Shown piece by piece: positions 19,780-29,659 of a stretch of DNA of 64,000 nt (position 1 is the first letter of the stretch; the number at the start of each line of letters is the position of its first letter). A program made the translations under genes and the position numbers. The notes under the pieces are model-generated. The model saw nothing but the letters and a program-made list of their open reading frames with translations, ran no database searches and was not told the origin of the DNA. The DNA is taken from NCBI RefSeq assembly GCF_015223195.1, contig NZ_JADFUA010000001.1, positions 124,001-188,000 on the forward strand, in the 5' to 3' direction. Source of the DNA: Chitinilyticum piscinae. GTDB lineage: Bacteria; Pseudomonadota; Gammaproteobacteria; Burkholderiales; Chitinibacteraceae.

Positions 19780-21534
19780 TTAAGCACAGGCGCGGTAGAC
19801 CTCGGTCAGCGACACCAGCCCTTGCTGGGCCAGCTCCAGTCCGTGACCGAGCATGAAGCGCATGCCCGCGGCCTGCGCCTTGGCGTGCAGCTGCCGTTCC
19901 GAGAGCGTCGGCAGGAAGTGCTCCCGCAGTTCGTCATCAGGCTCGAGCAACTCGTACACCGCACGCCGGCCGAGGTAACCATAGCCATCACAGACCTTGC
20001 AACCCTGCCCCTTCTCGAACGGCGCAAGGTCGGTCAACCCCAACCTCTGGGTAATGATGTCAGGGATTTTCTCGCGTACCCGGCAGTTCGGGCAGTTCTG
20101 GCGCACCAGCCGCTGCGCCAGCACCCCCAGCAGCGACGTTTTCAGCAATTGCGGTGAAATGCCCAGCTCCAGCAAGCGCGGAATGGCACCACAGGCTGAC
20201 GTCGTGTGTAGCGTACTGAACACCAGATGCCCGGTCAGTGCGGCCTCCACGGCCATTTGCGCCGTTTCGGCGTCACGAATTTCCCCGACCATGATGACAT
20301 CCGGATCCTGCCGCAGCACATGCCGCAGCGTTTGCGGAAAACCAAAGCCCTGACTGGTCAAAAGCTGGATCTGGCACATATTGGGCAGGTGATATTCAAC
20401 CGGGTCTTCAATCGTGACGATATTCAACCCGGCACGGGAAATGGCCTGCAGCATCGCGTACAGCGTCGTGGTCTTGCCGGAACCGGTTGGGCCCGTGACC
20501 AGCACCATGCCGCTTTCATGACGGATCAGTTCATCCAGCTTGCGCAGATCTTCGGGGGCGTAACCAATCTGGTCGAATGCACGCACGGCGCTGTAGGGAT
20601 TCAGCAACCGGATGACGACATTTTCGCCATACGGCGTTGGCATGATCGAGACCCGCAGGTCGAGGTCCTTCCCGTCAATTTTCAGGGCGATCCGGCCATC
20701 CTGGGGCAGTCGCCGCTCGGCAATGTTCAGTGTGGCCAGAATCTTGATCCGGCTGACGACGGCCGGCAGCAGGTGCCGCTCGATGATGCGCAGGGTGCGC
20801 AGCTCACCATCCACACGCAGTGCCAGTTCGACATCTTCGCGGCGCGGCCGGATATGCAGATCGGAAGCGCGCATGCGCAGAGCTTCCTGGAAAAAGCTGT
20901 CGACGAGCTTGACGATGGGGGTCTGCTTCGCGAGGTATTCCGCTTCCAGCCAGAGGCGGCGATCCTCTGCGCTGTCGGCGATCTTGACGCCGCTTTCTCT
21001 GGCTTCTTCTTCGAGGTGCTCTTCGATGCGATCGTAATGCTGCCCGATGCGGTTCAGCAGCGTCATCCGGTCGGCGATAACAACCATGACCGGCTTCTGC
21101 AGCAGAAAACGCAGATCCTGGTAGGCATCCTGCGACGGAATCTTGGCTCCCGCCAACACGATCACACTGGGCAGCTCCATGACTGGCAGCAGGCAATGTT
21201 CGCGGGCAATCGACGCCGGCAAGCGGCGCAGTAATGCCGACTGGATGATGAAACGCTCAAGATTGATGTGCGGCACACCGAGCTGCTGATGCAGCACGGT
21301 TTGCAGGGTCAGCTCCTCGACCAGTCCGAGCTCCACCAGCGCAGCCCCCAGACGCATTCCGGGGTGGCTTTTCTGGAGGATGAAAGCCAGATCGAGGTCT
21401 TTTTGCGTCACCATCCCGGCTTCCAGCAGCAACTGACCGACAGGCTTGTGCAACTGGTTGCGGGCATTCTCGATGTAGGTGCGCAGATCGTCTTCGTTTT
21501 CGATCAGCTGCAATGCCTTGGCCGGCCCTGTCAT
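19780..21534 (-). CDS. GspE/PilB-family secretion ATPase
   Basis: The 584-residue protein has an N-terminal MshEN/T2SSE_N-like region with two RLG-type repeats (residues about 32-95), a DLHI(R)P segment, Walker A GPTGSGKTTTLY, an Asp box TIEDPVEY, Walker B VGEIRDAETA, a His box FSTLHTTSA, and a zinc-binding CPNC...CKVC pair near the C-terminus. It is the hexameric motor of a type II secretion or type IV pilus-like system at the inner membrane. No secretin or pseudopilin genes flank it. The only other component in the window is a GspF-like gene 20 kb away. I therefore leave the symbol empty. Confidence 0.88.
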   Translation of the reverse strand: MTGPAKALQLIENEDDLRTYIENARNQLHKPVGQLLLEAGMVTQKDLDLAFILQKSHPGMRLGAALVELGLVEELTLQTVLHQQLGVPHINLERFIIQSALLRRLPASIAREHCLLPVMELPSVIVLAGAKIPSQDAYQDLRFLLQKPVMVVIADRMTLLNRIGQHYDRIEEHLEEEARESGVKIADSAEDRRLWLEAEYLAKQTPIVKLVDSFFQEALRMRASDLHIRPRREDVELALRVDGELRTLRIIERHLLPAVVSRIKILATLNIAERRLPQDGRIALKIDGKDLDLRVSIMPTPYGENVVIRLLNPYSAVRAFDQIGYAPEDLRKLDELIRHESGMVLVTGPTGSGKTTTLYAMLQAISRAGLNIVTIEDPVEYHLPNMCQIQLLTSQGFGFPQTLRHVLRQDPDVIMVGEIRDAETAQMAVEAALTGHLVFSTLHTTSACGAIPRLLELGISPQLLKTSLLGVLAQRLVRQNCPNCRVREKIPDIITQRLGLTDLAPFEKGQGCKVCDGYGYLGRRAVYELLEPDDELREHFLPTLSERQLHAKAQAAGMRFMLGHGLELAQQGLVSLTEVYRACA

Positions 21535-21602
21535 GACACTCTCCGATTCATCTGGCTGAATTCAAAGATAGTCGATACAAACAAGCCCGCTGGCGTTTTG
21601 AC

Positions 21603-21632
21603 AAAAAAACGGGCCGCATCGCTGCGGCCCGT
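21603..21632 (-). terminator. Rho-independent terminator downstream of kup
   Basis: A perfect 10-base stem (ACGGGCCGCA / TGCGGCCCGT, 21609-21618 and 21623-21632) with a 4-base loop is followed on the minus strand by seven T. It would end transcription of kup. Confidence 0.9.
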
Positions 21633-21650
21633 GACTGACCTGTCCGAAGG

Positions 21651-23546
21651 TCAGATCTCGACCTGCATCCCCATTTCGACCACCCGGTTGGGCGGGATGC
21701 GGAAGAAACTGGTCACGCGCGTGGCGTTGCGCATCATCAGGCTGAACAGCCGGCGGCGCCACCAGGCCATGGCCGGGTATTGTGCCTCGACAATCGTTTC
21801 GCGACTCAGGAAATACGACACCTGCATATCATCGAGATTCAGCTCGGGTTGCAATTGGCGCAGTTGCTCGATGATCGCCGGAACCGTCTGTTCGTCCTTA
21901 AAGCCGGAGGTCACGATCACCTGGAAGAAGGTCTTGCCCAGTCGCTTGACCGCGACCTGCTCACGGCGGGGAACATGCGGCACATCATCAGTGGTCAGCG
22001 TCATGAACACCACTTGCTCATGCAGCACCTTGTTGTGCTTGAGGTTGTGCAGCAGGGCGTGCGGTACCGAGTCACTGCTGGTGGTCATGAAAATGGCCGT
22101 GCCCTCCACTCGTAGGGTATCACCGGCCTCCAGCCCCTCGACAAAGCCGGTCAGCGGCATTTCACCCTCGCGCAGCCGTTCGTAGAGCAGTTTTCGCCCG
22201 CGTTTCCAGGTGGTCATCAGCGTAAAGACAACCAGCCCGATCACCAGCGGCACCCAGCCACCGACATGAATCTTGAGCGTATTGGCGGCAAGGAACAGCA
22301 AATCAATGACCAACAGCCCAGCGAGCACGACAAATACGCCGACACGCTTCCAGCCCTGCAGACGATGCCCCAGAACGATGAAACAAAGCAGAGTCGTCAT
22401 GACCATGGTGCAGGTCACCGACAGACCATAGGCAGCGGCCAGATTGCTGGAGGTACGGAACATCAACAGCAGCAGGATGACCGAAGCCAGCAGGAACCAG
22501 TTGATCTGCGGAATGTAGATCTGCCCCATTTCCTTTTCCGAGGTGTGGCGCACATCCAGGCGCGGGCTGAAGCCCAGTTGCACGGCCTGGCTGGTCATCG
22601 AATAAGCGCCGGAAATCACCGCTTGCGAGGCAATGATGGTGGCAACCGTCGCCAGCGCCACCAGCGGCAGCTGCGCCCAGTCCGGTGCCAGCAGGAAGAA
22701 GGGGTTCTTGATCGCTTCGGGGTTATGCAACAGTAAGGCGCCCTGCCCGAAATAATTCAGTACCAGCGCAGGCAGCACCAGCCCGAACCAGGCAATGCGG
22801 ATCGCCGGCCGGCCAAAATGCCCCATATCGGCATACAGCGCCTCGGCGCCGGTAATGCACAGCACCACGGCCCCCATCAGCACGAAGCTGATCCAGGGAT
22901 GCGCGGCAAAGAAGTGGAAGGCATACCAGGGATTGATGGCGGCCAGCACATCAGGGGATTTGATGATGTTGACTATGCCCAGCACCGCCAGCGTGACAAA
23001 CCACACCGTCATCACCGGCCCGAACAGCTTGCCGACGGTCGCAGTGCCGTGCGACTGCATAGCAAACAGCCCGATCATCAGCAGGATGGCCACCGGAATG
23101 ATATAGGGGTCAAACTCATGCGACACCACCGAGATCCCTTCCAGCGCGGAGAGCACCGAAATGGCCGGAGTGATGATGGTTTCACCGTAAAACAGCGATG
23201 CCCCGAAAATGCCGCACAGCACCACCAGCATGGTGCGGCGCGGATTGCCACTGGATGCCCGCAGCGCCAGCGCCATCAGCGCCAGAATCCCGCCTTCTCC
23301 GCGGTTGTCGTTGCGCAAAACAAAGGCCACGTACTTCAGCGAGACCACCAGCATCAGCGCCCAGAACACCAGCGACAGAATCCCCAGCACATTGAAGGGA
23401 TCCAGCGTGAGTGGCACATGCCCGTTGAAACACTCCTTGAGGGTGTACAGCGGACTGGTACCGATATCGCCATACACCACGCCCAGTGCCGCCAGCGACA
23501 GGGCAGAAAGGCTGGATTGGTGGGTTGCGGTTTGCGCAGCAGCCAT
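21651..23546 (-). CDS. kup: Low-affinity potassium uptake protein
   Basis: The 631-residue protein is Kup/HAK: ALGVVYGDIGTSPLYTLKE at the N-terminus, NDNRGEGGILALMAL, and about 12 hydrophobic segments, then a cytoplasmic C-terminal domain. It imports K+ with protons. The start at 23546 (MAAAQTATHQ) gives the family length; the frame stays open about 100 codons upstream but that part is not Kup-like. A strong terminator follows. Confidence 0.96.
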   Translation of the reverse strand: MAAAQTATHQSSLSALSLAALGVVYGDIGTSPLYTLKECFNGHVPLTLDPFNVLGILSLVFWALMLVVSLKYVAFVLRNDNRGEGGILALMALALRASSGNPRRTMLVVLCGIFGASLFYGETIITPAISVLSALEGISVVSHEFDPYIIPVAILLMIGLFAMQSHGTATVGKLFGPVMTVWFVTLAVLGIVNIIKSPDVLAAINPWYAFHFFAAHPWISFVLMGAVVLCITGAEALYADMGHFGRPAIRIAWFGLVLPALVLNYFGQGALLLHNPEAIKNPFFLLAPDWAQLPLVALATVATIIASQAVISGAYSMTSQAVQLGFSPRLDVRHTSEKEMGQIYIPQINWFLLASVILLLLMFRTSSNLAAAYGLSVTCTMVMTTLLCFIVLGHRLQGWKRVGVFVVLAGLLVIDLLFLAANTLKIHVGGWVPLVIGLVVFTLMTTWKRGRKLLYERLREGEMPLTGFVEGLEAGDTLRVEGTAIFMTTSSDSVPHALLHNLKHNKVLHEQVVFMTLTTDDVPHVPRREQVAVKRLGKTFFQVIVTSGFKDEQTVPAIIEQLRQLQPELNLDDMQVSYFLSRETIVEAQYPAMAWWRRRLFSLMMRNATRVTSFFRIPPNRVVEMGMQVEI

Positions 23547-23616
23547 GGGTTCGGCCTTGAGCGGATTCAGGAAAAGGCGCGGATTATAACGCCGCGCCCG
23601 CAGTATGCCCTTGATT

Positions 23617-24291
23617 CTAGGTCGACTGTTGCGGCGATGCACCATCCGGGCGCAGTTCCGCGGCCGGCGCACTGTTTTGCTCCCCGCCCGCCACCCGGAC
23701 ATGCCCCTCCTGCAACCCCGTGCGTACGCGCCGCCAGTCGAACCAGGGGCCCGGATCCGTCTTGCGTCCCGGGGCGACGTCGGAATGCCCGGCAATAGCC
23801 ACGACCGGATGCCGTTTGCACAAGGCAGCGAGCAGCATATCCAGTACAGCATACTGTATCGGCTCGAAGGCTATGAAATCAGAGCCTTCCAGCTCGATAC
23901 CCACCGAAAAATCGTTACACCCAGGACGCCCCTGCCAGCTGGAAACACCGGCATGCCAGGCACGTGCAGTGGTCGGCACGAACTGCAGCAGGCAGCCATC
24001 CCGGCGCAGGAAAAAATGCGCACTGACCCGCAGCTCGGCCAGTTGCGGGTAGGACGGATGTGCCGAGCGATCCAGCGTGTTGGTGAACAGGTGCTCAACA
24101 TCGTGGCCGGCAAAGGGCTTGCCGGGCGGCAAGTGGATATTGTGAAGCACCACCAGCTCGACCTCGCTGCTAGCGGGGCGGGCATTGCAGTTCGGACTCG
24201 CGACCCGCCGCGCAGCAACACACCAGCCTGCCACGTCGATTTCATACCCACAGGGAGCATGTTGCTGCAGCCATTCAGCCAATTCTGCCAT
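23617..24291 (-). CDS. ampD: 1,6-anhydro-N-acetylmuramyl-L-alanine amidase
   Basis: A 224-residue cytoplasmic zinc amidase (Amidase_2 family) that recycles peptidoglycan by cutting anhydro-muropeptides. The zinc ligands are visible as His in VLHNIHLPPG, and His and Asp in GHSDVAPGRKTDPG. AHFFLRRDG and WHAGVSSWQGR are also typical. A 30-residue tail after the last motif is not conserved. The start overlaps the pilR stop (TGATG). Confidence 0.93.
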   Translation of the reverse strand: MAELAEWLQQHAPCGYEIDVAGWCVAARRVASPNCNARPASSEVELVVLHNIHLPPGKPFAGHDVEHLFTNTLDRSAHPSYPQLAELRVSAHFFLRRDGCLLQFVPTTARAWHAGVSSWQGRPGCNDFSVGIELEGSDFIAFEPIQYAVLDMLLAALCKRHPVVAIAGHSDVAPGRKTDPGPWFDWRRVRTGLQEGHVRVAGGEQNSAPAAELRPDGASPQQST

Positions 24292-25661
24292 CAGGACATA
24301 CCCAGCCGTTCCATCCGGTAGCGCAAGCTGCGGAAGGTCACGCCAAGAACTTTGGCAGCCTGGGTACGATTGCCGCCGGTCTGCTCCAGTGCCTGCAGAA
24401 TTGCCACCTTTTCGGTGCGGTCAAGGTAGTCCTGCAAGGGAAAGCAACCGGTGAGGGCGACAGAGCTTGTCGCGCAGAGGGATTCGGCATCGGAGACGGT
24501 CAACTGCAGATCGTCGGGCTGGATCTGCTGCCCATCCGACAGCGCCACGGCTCGTTCGAGGACGTTCTCCAGCTCACGCACATTGCCCGGGAAAGAATAC
24601 TGTCGCAGCGCCACTTCAGCCGCCGCACTCAGTTCGGGCAGCACACTGCCATTGCGCTCGGCCAGCCGCTGCAGCAACAGACGGGCGATCGTCAGCACGT
24701 CATCGCCCATTTCCCGCAGTGCCGGCATGCGTAGTTCGATGACATTGAGGCGGTAGAACAGATCCTGACGGAACTTGCCGGCATCGACCAGCTTGCCGAG
24801 ATTCTGGTGCGTCGCCGAAATGATGCGCACGTCCACGTCTTCTTCCTGCGTGGCGCCGACCTTGCGCACCTTGCGCTCCTGGATCGCGCGCAGCAGCTTG
24901 ACCTGCATGGTTAGCGGCAGATCGGCAACCTCATCCAGAAACAGCGTACCGCCATGCGCCGCCTGGAAAAAACCACCACGATCTTCGGTGGCACCGGTAA
25001 AGGCCCCCTTGCGGTAGCCAAAGAATTCGCTTTCCATCAGATTTTCCGGAATCGCCCCGCAATTCACGGCGACAAAGGGCTGGCTGGCACGGCTTGATCC
25101 ATAGTGAATCATGCGCGCGGCCCTTTCCTTGCCCGAACCGGATTCGCCGGTAATGTAAACTGGGGCCTGATTGCGTGCGAGCTTGTCGATCAGCTGCAAA
25201 GCCTGGCGCAGCGGCGCCGAATCGCCGGCCAGCAGCGCGGTTTCGCCCGCTGCTGGCTTCTGCACCGGGGCCGCAGCGGCATCGATCTTCAACGCCGATT
25301 TCACCAGAGTACGCAATTGCTCCAGCGCCACAGGCTTGGCCAGGTAGTCAAAGGCCCCCTGCTTCAGCGCCGCCACGGCGCTTTCAGTGCTGCCGTAGGC
25401 GGTAATGACGGCGACCGGGGTATCGTGGCCGGCCACCTGAATGGCTTTCAGCACATCCAGCCCTTCACCATCGGGCATGCGCATATCAGTCAGGCACAGA
25501 TCATAGGCCGTCTGAGCGATCAATGCCTTCGCCTCAGCCACGCCATAGGCCTTGTCGACGATCAGCCCCATCTTGATCAGTGTCAGCTCGAGCAGATCAG
25601 CGAGATCACGCTCGTCATCGACCACCAGCACCCGACGGTCATTCCTCGTTCTTTTCTGCAT
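24291..25661 (-). CDS. pilR: NtrC-family response regulator of type IV pilus genes
   Basis: The 456-residue protein has a receiver domain (residues 10-125, phospho-Asp in LCLTDMRMPDG), a sigma-54 AAA+ domain (Walker A GESGSGKE, the sigma-54 contact loop GAFTGA, Walker B GGTLFLDEVADL) and a C-terminal Fis-type helix-turn-helix (NRTQAAKVLGVTFRSLRYR). Next to a PilS-type membrane kinase it is best read as PilR, activating pilin transcription with RpoN. It overlaps pilS by 23 bases and ampD by 1. Confidence 0.92.
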   Translation of the reverse strand: MQKRTRNDRRVLVVDDERDLADLLELTLIKMGLIVDKAYGVAEAKALIAQTAYDLCLTDMRMPDGEGLDVLKAIQVAGHDTPVAVITAYGSTESAVAALKQGAFDYLAKPVALEQLRTLVKSALKIDAAAAPVQKPAAGETALLAGDSAPLRQALQLIDKLARNQAPVYITGESGSGKERAARMIHYGSSRASQPFVAVNCGAIPENLMESEFFGYRKGAFTGATEDRGGFFQAAHGGTLFLDEVADLPLTMQVKLLRAIQERKVRKVGATQEEDVDVRIISATHQNLGKLVDAGKFRQDLFYRLNVIELRMPALREMGDDVLTIARLLLQRLAERNGSVLPELSAAAEVALRQYSFPGNVRELENVLERAVALSDGQQIQPDDLQLTVSDAESLCATSSVALTGCFPLQDYLDRTEKVAILQALEQTGGNRTQAAKVLGVTFRSLRYRMERLGMS

Positions 25662-27261
25662 TCACCACCCCGAACAGAATACGGAAACAGGCGCCACCGT
25701 CAGCGGGGGCGTGATACTCCAGGCTCGCCCCGTTCGCCGCACAGATTTCCCGCGCAATATACAGACCCAGGCCTGTCCCCTTGGCCTCGGTCGTAAAAAA
25801 CGGCTCGAATAACTGATGCTGGGCATCGGTAGGCACCGGCGGGCCATCGTTGATGACATCCAGCACGGCATAGCCTTCTGCCATATCGAGCACAAAACGC
25901 AGGCTGCCTGCTGTCTTGCTGCAATAGCGCCAGCCATTGCGCGTCAGGTTCCACAGCACCTGCTGCAACTGGCCGGGGTCAAAACGGATCGGCTCCGGCA
26001 GATGCCCCAGCACCGGTAGGGCAACGACTATCCCTTCCTGCTGTACAAAGCTCTCCGCAAAGACCCGCAACCACTCATGCAGCTCGATGTCGGCGCGTCG
26101 TACCCGGTCGCGGCGATTCAGTTCGAGCACATCGCTGACCATCTGGTCCAGCCGGCGGGTGTTTTCCGTGATGATTCCGGTGAGGCGCTGCATCAGCGCA
26201 TCATGCTGGCTTTCTTCCTGCAGCAATTGTGCGGCATGGCTGATGGCTCCCAGCGGATTGCGAATTTCGTGCGCCAGATTGGCCGTCAGCCGCCCCAGCG
26301 CAGCCAGCTTGAGCTGCTGCGCCTCTCGCCGCAGCCGATCCATGTCTTCCAGATAGATCAGCACGCTGCCCGCCTTGTCTTCGCCAAGGGGCAAAAAACG
26401 CGAGCGCAGTGTCTTGCGCTGCAGTTGCAGCAGGCCGGTGGCAGACCAATCCCCGGCACGCCAGCGCTCCAGCTGCCCAGCCAGTGCCGGAGACCAGTCC
26501 GCCAAAGCCTCGCCGCGCAACGGCGGCAAGGTACCAAGGCGCAAGACCTGCTCGTTGTACTGGTGTACCTGGTTGGCCGCATCGACCACGACCACGCCAT
26601 CGGACACATCCTGCAGAATCCGGGCATTGAGCTGCCCCAGATTGGCAAGATCAATGCCCCGTTGTTCGGCCAGGGCGCGGTTTTCTTCGGCATAACGGGC
26701 CAGCCGGTGCGCAACCAGCGCGACGGTAAAAAAAGCCACGCACAGCAACACCGGCGAGAAATAATCGGGAAAAAGCTCGCCATTGGATTGCCAGGTCATC
26801 CAGGCGGTCTGTCCAAGCAGCGCCAGTGTGGCGACTGCGGCATAAAACAGCGTCATCCGCCCCCGGGCAATCAGCCCGGCGGCAGCCAGATAGGGCAGCA
26901 AAAGCATGCCAAGACCACTACGCACACCGCCCATGAAGTGCATCAGCAGCATCACGAATCCGATGTCCACGAGCAACTGGCTGGTGAGCTGAACCGAAAA
27001 GGCCGGCCGCCGCCCAAGGATCGGCAGGAAGAACAGACAGGATGCCGTGGCGTAAGCCATCAGCGTCCAGATCAGCAAAGGCAGCTGACTGTAGTCGAGA
27101 TTGTATTGCCCGGCTCGCAGGCGCAACCCCACCGCCAGTCCGAGCACCACCAGCAGGCGAAAGCCGTTCAGCAGCCGCAGCGAGCGCCAGCGCGCCTCGC
27201 TGGCGGCCAATGCAGCCTCCGCCGAAGGCACCCCGCTGCTAGCGGGCGCTGTGACTGCCAT
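25639..27261 (-). CDS. pilS: PilS-type sensor histidine kinase
   Basis: The 540-residue protein has about six N-terminal membrane segments (residues 35-205), a PAS domain near 225-320 ([16 protein letters not shown]), a HisKA domain with the phospho-acceptor His in [15 protein letters not shown] and a HATPase domain ([25 protein letters not shown]). It should phosphorylate the neighbouring PilR. The start at 27261 lies inside the rppH end, a 23-base overlap. Confidence 0.92.
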   Translation of the reverse strand: MAVTAPASSGVPSAEAALAASEARWRSLRLLNGFRLLVVLGLAVGLRLRAGQYNLDYSQLPLLIWTLMAYATASCLFFLPILGRRPAFSVQLTSQLLVDIGFVMLLMHFMGGVRSGLGMLLLPYLAAAGLIARGRMTLFYAAVATLALLGQTAWMTWQSNGELFPDYFSPVLLCVAFFTVALVAHRLARYAEENRALAEQRGIDLANLGQLNARILQDVSDGVVVVDAANQVHQYNEQVLRLGTLPPLRGEALADWSPALAGQLERWRAGDWSATGLLQLQRKTLRSRFLPLGEDKAGSVLIYLEDMDRLRREAQQLKLAALGRLTANLAHEIRNPLGAISHAAQLLQEESQHDALMQRLTGIITENTRRLDQMVSDVLELNRRDRVRRADIELHEWLRVFAESFVQQEGIVVALPVLGHLPEPIRFDPGQLQQVLWNLTRNGWRYCSKTAGSLRFVLDMAEGYAVLDVINDGPPVPTDAQHQLFEPFFTTEAKGTGLGLYIAREICAANGASLEYHAPADGGACFRILFGVVNAEKNEE

Positions 27262-27748
27262 GATGCTGTCGCGGCATGCCTTCGACAAAGCGGGACAGCT
27301 CCGACAGCGCCGCCTCGTATACGCCACGCTTGAATTCGATCACCGAATCCAGTGGCAACCAGTAATCGCTCCAGCGCCAGGCATCAAACTCGGGATGACT
27401 GGTGCGGCGCAGACAGACATCGGAATCCCGCCCGGTCAGTCGCAGCAGAAACCAGATCTGTTTCTGCCCGCGGTAGGTACCCCGCCACTCGCGGCGCACC
27501 CAGTTGGTTGGCACGTCATACTTCAGCCAGTCGCGCGTACGCCCCAGAATCTGCACATGTTCCGGCAGCAGGCCGACTTCTTCGGCCAGCTCGCGGAACA
27601 TCGCCTGCTCCGGCGTTTCTCCGTGCTTGATCCCGCCCTGGGGGAACTGCCACGAGTGCTCGCGCACGCGCTTGCCCCAGAACACCTGATTCTGGCGGTT
27701 GAGTATGATGATGCCGACGTTCGGCCGATAGCCGTCACGGTCGAGCAT
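27239..27748 (-). CDS. rppH: RNA 5'-pyrophosphohydrolase
   Basis: The 169-residue Nudix hydrolase starts [17 protein letters not shown] and contains the Nudix box [20 protein letters not shown], both typical of RppH/NudH. It removes pyrophosphate from the 5' end of triphosphorylated RNA and starts RNase E-dependent decay. It is the first gene of a coupled run into pilS. Confidence 0.96.
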   Translation of the reverse strand: MLDRDGYRPNVGIIILNRQNQVFWGKRVREHSWQFPQGGIKHGETPEQAMFRELAEEVGLLPEHVQILGRTRDWLKYDVPTNWVRREWRGTYRGQKQIWFLLRLTGRDSDVCLRRTSHPEFDAWRWSDYWLPLDSVIEFKRGVYEAALSELSRFVEGMPRQHHGSHSAR

Positions 27749-27825
27749 GGTTACTTCCTGAATTCGTTGGTTACCCCGATTTTATGGCATGGCGGGGCAC
27801 TTGCAAACCGTACTGTTCGTTTCCA

Positions 27826-27843
27826 GGGGCAGTTTTCTGCCCC
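27826..27843 (-). terminator. Possible terminator hairpin after the aminopropyltransferase-like gene
   Basis: A seven-base stem (GGGGCAG / CTGCCCC) with a TTTT loop lies just past the gene end. No T run follows on the minus strand, so termination is uncertain. Confidence 0.4.
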
Positions 27844-27851
27844 GAAAGCCA

Positions 27852-28640
27852 TTAGATGAACAGGCGGCGATCGTTATGCGGGTTCATTCTGGCCAGATCA
27901 CTGACGAATTCGCGGAATTCGAGCGGATAGCGCGCCTCCAGTTCGGCAGCACGATCCGTCAATTCAGCCCACTTGGGATTGTTCAGTGCCCGTTTGAAAC
28001 CAAAGGCAATCACATTGCCCTTCTGCCGCGCCGGCAACAGCAGAATCCGGCTACCAAAGACGGCAGAAATCAGGTCGCAGTACTGGGCAAAGCGCTTGTC
28101 CGATCCCCACAGGTTCACTGCCAGCACGCCACCTTCGCGCAACCGATCACAGCAGGCCTGAAAAAACTCGGCAGTTGCCAGTGGCGGCGCAATACCCGTG
28201 GCACTATATGCATCCATCACTATGAAATCCGTAGACTCCAGTGGCATACCATACACATGTGCAGCGCCATCGGCGGCCAGTACGCTCAACCTCTCGTCAT
28301 CCTCGGGCAGATAGAACATCGAACGAGCCACGTTGATCACCTGCTGGTGCAACTCGACCACCGTCTGCTTCGTTTCCGGCAGGAATTCGTGCACCCATTT
28401 GGCAATCGAGCCGCCACCCAACCCAATCAGCAGCATGTCGCGCGGCGCATCAGCAAACAGAAGGCTGCCGAACACGCAGCGCGAGTAGGACAGCACCAGT
28501 TCGGTCGGATTGCTGATGCGCATCGCGCTTTGCGTGTCATCGCCGCCGAAATGCAGCTTGCGGATACCCGCATCCTCGGAAATATCGATGACGATATCAT
28601 CAGCCGAGGTCTTGGAAAATCGCTTGGAGCGGAACAGCAT
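27852..28640 (-). CDS. Spermidine-synthase-like (polyamine aminopropyltransferase fold) protein
   Basis: The 262-residue protein has a Rossmann-type methyltransferase fold of the SpeE family: MLLIGLGGGSIAKWVHEFLP, VVELHQQVINVAR, and DFIVMDAYSATGIAPPL with the catalytic-type Asp. The N-terminal beta domain is short and divergent. It might transfer aminopropyl groups or be one of the many SpeE-like proteins of unknown substrate. The start is coupled to the ttcA stop (TGATG). Confidence 0.8.
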   Translation of the reverse strand: MLFRSKRFSKTSADDIVIDISEDAGIRKLHFGGDDTQSAMRISNPTELVLSYSRCVFGSLLFADAPRDMLLIGLGGGSIAKWVHEFLPETKQTVVELHQQVINVARSMFYLPEDDERLSVLAADGAAHVYGMPLESTDFIVMDAYSATGIAPPLATAEFFQACCDRLREGGVLAVNLWGSDKRFAQYCDLISAVFGSRILLLPARQKGNVIAFGFKRALNNPKWAELTDRAAELEARYPLEFREFVSDLARMNPHNDRRLFI

Positions 28641-29581
28641 CACATCTCCCCGCAATCGTTCAGCCCGGCGACCGGCCGCGAGGCGAGGATGTTGATGCGG
28701 GCAGGATCACTGAAGCTTTCCTTGTCGAAGGCCTTGTCGCCATCCTCACGCGCGACGCCATCGGCGCGGATGTTCACGAAATCGAACTGCTTGGGGTCGG
28801 CCAGGTGCGAAGGCACGACATTGCACATCGCGGTGAACATGGTTTCCAGCCGGCCAGGGAAGCGCTTGTCCCAGTCCCGCAGCATGTCGCCCACCACCTG
28901 GCGTTGCAGGTTGGGCTGGCTGCCGCACAGATTGCACGGAATGATGGGGAATTGCTTGATCTCGGCGTAGCGCTCGATGTCCTTTTCGCGGCAGTAGGCC
29001 AGCGGGCGGATCACCACGTGCTTGCCGTTGTCGCTCACCAGCTTGGGGGGCATGCCCTTCAGTTTGCCGCCGTAAAACATATTGAGCAGCAGCGTTTCCA
29101 GGATGTCGTCACGGTGGTGGCCCAGCGCGATCTTGGTCGCGCCCAGCTCCTCGGCCACGCGGTACAAAATGCCGCGACGCAGGCGCGAACACAGGCTGCA
29201 CGTCGTCTTGCCTTCTGGAATGATAGCCTTGACGATGGAATAGGTGTCTTCCTCGACGATGCGGTATTCCACCCCGATGGACTGCAGATACTCGGGCAGG
29301 ATGTGCTCGGGGAAGCCCGGCTGCTTCTGGTCGAGATTGACCGCCACGATGGAAAAATCGATGGGCGCGGATTTCTGCAGATTCAGCAGGATGTCGAGCA
29401 GCGTGTAGCTGTCCTTGCCGCCCGACAGGCAGACCATGATGCGATCGCCCTCTTCGATCATGTTGAAGTCGTTGATGGCATCACCAACGCCGTGGCGCAG
29501 GCGTTTGGCCAGCTTGTTCAGGTTGTACTGGGCTTTCTTTTCCGGGTCGTTCATGACCTCGGCAGTTGTCTTGGCGTCCAT
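28640..29581 (-). CDS. ttcA: tRNA 2-thiocytidine-32 synthetase
   Basis: The 313-residue protein has the PP-loop [12 protein letters not shown] and the two CxxC pairs CSLC and CNLC that hold the iron-sulfur cluster in Ttc[17 protein letters not shown] is also typical. It thiolates C32 of several tRNAs. The following gene begins on its stop codon. Confidence 0.97.
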   Translation of the reverse strand: MDAKTTAEVMNDPEKKAQYNLNKLAKRLRHGVGDAINDFNMIEEGDRIMVCLSGGKDSYTLLDILLNLQKSAPIDFSIVAVNLDQKQPGFPEHILPEYLQSIGVEYRIVEEDTYSIVKAIIPEGKTTCSLCSRLRRGILYRVAEELGATKIALGHHRDDILETLLLNMFYGGKLKGMPPKLVSDNGKHVVIRPLAYCREKDIERYAEIKQFPIIPCNLCGSQPNLQRQVVGDMLRDWDKRFPGRLETMFTAMCNVVPSHLADPKQFDFVNIRADGVAREDGDKAFDKESFSDPARINILASRPVAGLNDCGEM

Positions 29582-29595
29582 GGGCTCTCAATGGA

Positions 29596-29630
29596 AACGG
29601 GGCGCAGCTCCAAGGAGAAGGCGCCCCGTT
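29596..29630. terminator. Stem-loop between the TPR-GAF kinase and ttcA
   Basis: A perfect 10-base inverted repeat (AACGGGGCGC / GCGCCCCGTT) separated by 15 bases. There is no T run on either side, so it may be an RNA-processing or weak termination structure rather than a classical terminator. Confidence 0.45.
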
Positions 29631-29659
29631 AACGGCAGATCGTTGAATTGACGCGAATT

